Shown in pieces: positions 53,033 through 54,380 of a stretch of DNA of 54,380 nucleotides. Source of the DNA: Liquorilactobacillus mali KCTC 3596 = DSM 20444. GTDB lineage: Bacteria; Bacillota; Bacilli; Lactobacillales; Lactobacillaceae. The position numbers and the translations under genes are program-made. The DNA is taken from contig NZ_BACP01000049.1 of NCBI RefSeq assembly GCF_000260415.1, positions 1 through 54,380 on the forward strand, in the 5' to 3' direction. The notes beneath the pieces were generated by a model that had not been told where the DNA came from, ran no database searches, and saw only the letters and a list, made by a program, of their open reading frames with translations. Within the stretch, counting starts at the first letter, position 1, and every line of letters starts with the position of its first letter.

Positions 53033-54265
53033 ATGGACACATTTTTTACATATAGAACCCCCAATTCTGTTATTGTTAAAAGCTTGTCAACTGGTGGAAT
53101 TATTGAACTATCTAGAGACGACTATGACAATCCAAAGACTAACTTTAAAACTCTGATTAACCAAGTAAACGCAATTACACCATTTTATAAATCATCTAAT
53201 AAGCTTACTAAAACTCTGGATCTTATGATAGTAACGACGATGAAATGCAACTTGACATGTTCATATTGTTTTGAAAATGATAAAAGTAGGGATATTTCTA
53301 TATCAGCTGATCAAACAAATAAAATAATTTCATATATCGAAAAGTGTATGCGTTCTGGACATTATGACAGCTTGGATATATGTTTTACTGGTGGAGAACC
53401 ATTATTAAGTTATAGACATATTAGAAGTATTGTTGAAATACTAAATTATGAATATGCATCACTTGATATAAAATACTCAATAATTACCAATGGTACCCTC
53501 TTAAACAAATCGATTATCACTTTTCTGTCTAACAACAAATTTACTGTCCAAATATCATTTGATGGTGATAAATACTTTCATAATTTAGAACGTAAGTACA
53601 CAAATGGATTCGGTAGTTACGAAAGACTTATGACTAATGTTAACTTATTAATGTCTTCGGAACAAGAGGTTAGTTTAAAAATCAGAATAAATGTTACTAA
53701 ACTTAATTATAATAATTTAAATAATCTTTTTGATGATTTGTCAAAATATCATAATCAATCACGCCTATCTATTTACCCAGATTTTGTTGCTGTTTCTCCC
53801 ACGGAAAAAACGTATATAAACCAACAGCAAAAAATTAGTATAATGAAAACTATCTTTATACAATTATATGAAAAAGGATTCAACATCATTGGGCCTATTA
53901 TGATTGGTGGCATGTGTATGTATAAGAATGATTATTCGACAACAATTCATGCAGACGGCTCTTTATACAACTGTTATTCTGTTGTTGGCAACTCCGCTTT
54001 TGAAATTGAAAATATTGAGGACACCAATGAGATACCTTCCGGTATTGGAGATATGTGCTCCGATTATACATGCCCTTTTCACGATCTATGTTATGGCGGA
54101 TGCCCTTATAATGAACTTGTTCTTACAGAAAAAATGCAGAAAGATTGTCAAAAGGAATATTTATCAGAAATGAATACATTAATGTTTAAAAAGGACATTT
54201 CTGATTTGTATCAACAACCAATATACAAAGTTGAAGACTCTAACATTTCAATAATCAGTATTTAG
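53033..54265 (+). CDS. radical SAM/SPASM peptide maturase
   Basis: A 410-aa enzyme. The radical SAM Fe-S loop is MKCNLTCSYC (Cx3Cx2C, about 71-80), followed by FTGGEPLLSY (about 118-127), and the C-terminal SPASM domain has GGMCMYKND, HADGSLYNCYS, then CSDYTCPFHDLCYGGCPY (about 342-359) and a last Cys near 375. Such enzymes make side-chain cross-links or other changes in a peptide. The N-terminal 60 residues (FFTYRTPNSVIVKSLSTGGI) may help bind the precursor. AAGGAG lies upstream. Product unknown. Confidence 0.92.
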   Translation: MDTFFTYRTPNSVIVKSLSTGGIIELSRDDYDNPKTNFKTLINQVNAITPFYKSSNKLTKTLDLMIVTTMKCNLTCSYCFENDKSRDISISADQTNKIISYIEKCMRSGHYDSLDICFTGGEPLLSYRHIRSIVEILNYEYASLDIKYSIITNGTLLNKSIITFLSNNKFTVQISFDGDKYFHNLERKYTNGFGSYERLMTNVNLLMSSEQEVSLKIRINVTKLNYNNLNNLFDDLSKYHNQSRLSIYPDFVAVSPTEKTYINQQQKISIMKTIFIQLYEKGFNIIGPIMIGGMCMYKNDYSTTIHADGSLYNCYSVVGNSAFEIENIEDTNEIPSGIGDMCSDYTCPFHDLCYGGCPYNELVLTEKMQKDCQKEYLSEMNTLMFKKDISDLYQQPIYKVEDSNISIISI

Positions 54266-54277
54266 AGTAATTGCTCT

Positions 54278-54338
54278 TATCCTAGTATTTGGTACACAAA
54301 TATTTAGACAGTTGTGCCATAATAAAATAACTAGGATA
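54278..54338. repeat. inverted repeat upstream of the transposase start
   Basis: TATCCTAGT (54278-54286) and ACTAGGATA (54330-54338) form a 9-bp perfect inverted repeat around a 43-base spacer. It could be a weak terminator of the maturase gene or part of an insertion-sequence end. Confidence 0.4.
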
Positions 54339-54349
54339 GGAGTTTTTAT

Positions 54350-54380
54350 ATGAAACGATATACTGATGATTTTAAAGCCA
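54350..54380 (+). mobile_element. start of a probable IS transposase gene, cut by the window edge
   Basis: ATG at 54350 with ATAGGAG upstream begins MKRYTDDFKA, which matches the N-terminus of the OrfA transposases of IS3-type elements. Only about ten codons are inside the window, so the family call is tentative. Confidence 0.55.

Noticed and set aside
1-54380. CRISPR array, rRNA or tRNA genes
   Set aside because: No regularly spaced direct repeats, and no rRNA or tRNA-like sequence was noticed on reading; a dedicated search could still find a tRNA.

Overview
The window is a 54 kb chromosomal segment of a low-GC, AT-rich lactic acid bacterium, most likely a member of the Lactobacillaceae. 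The evidence is gene content: a mannose-family PTS with a LevR-type regulator, a CcpA (cre) site, a class 3 fructose-1,6-bisphosphatase, a MalY/PatB aminotransferase, cfa, T-box and TPP riboswitch leaders, and strong AGGAGG ribosome binding sites. I cannot name the species from sequence alone.

Layout. (1) 0.2-6.2 kb: a PTS operon on the minus strand (EIIA-EIIB-EIIC-EIID plus a small membrane protein) diverges from a LevR-like regulator whose AAA+ domain looks degenerate; a perfect cre match lies between them. (2) 6.4-19.3 kb: one long plus-strand operon for urocanate/histidine breakdown. In order it holds aconitase-X large and small subunits, a D-2-hydroxyacid dehydrogenase, a NitT/TauT-type ABC importer (binding protein, permease, ATPase), an M20 carbamoylase-like amidase, a HutF-like amidohydrolase, urocanate hydratase, imidazolonepropionase, HutD and an RpiR regulator. 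It has everything needed to take urocanate to glutamate, but neither histidine ammonia-lyase nor a classical HutG. (3) 19.4-49.2 kb: ordinary backbone genes: a DUF915 hydrolase, a LysR/YeiH pair, a TPP-riboswitch-controlled YkoEDC-type transporter, DUF2187-KtrB, cfa, HxlR plus oxidoreductases, CadD-like, MFS/ArsR, GNAT, a T-box-controlled Ldh2-type dehydrogenase, OsmC-LplA, DedA, a TPR protein, phosphatase, GntR, galE, fbp, AI-2E, malY/patB and gpmA. (4) 49.3-54.4 kb: an accessory stretch with remnants of a peptidoglycan-binding protein and of a tyrosine integrase, a small membrane protein, a likely RiPP cluster (ABC exporter, 25-aa precursor peptide, radical SAM/SPASM maturase), and the start of a probable IS transposase.

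The most unusual points are the composition of the urocanate operon; the radical-SAM peptide cluster; three genes that are each broken by one base in an A6-A7 run at a sequence matching a -1 slippery heptamer with a stop at once or one codon later; the T-box in front of an Ldh2 dehydrogenase; and a family of about seven related 60-135 bp intergenic repeats with terminator-like hairpins. Homopolymer sequencing error is the main competing explanation for the three frame breaks, although several other A7-A8 runs inside intact genes keep their frame.
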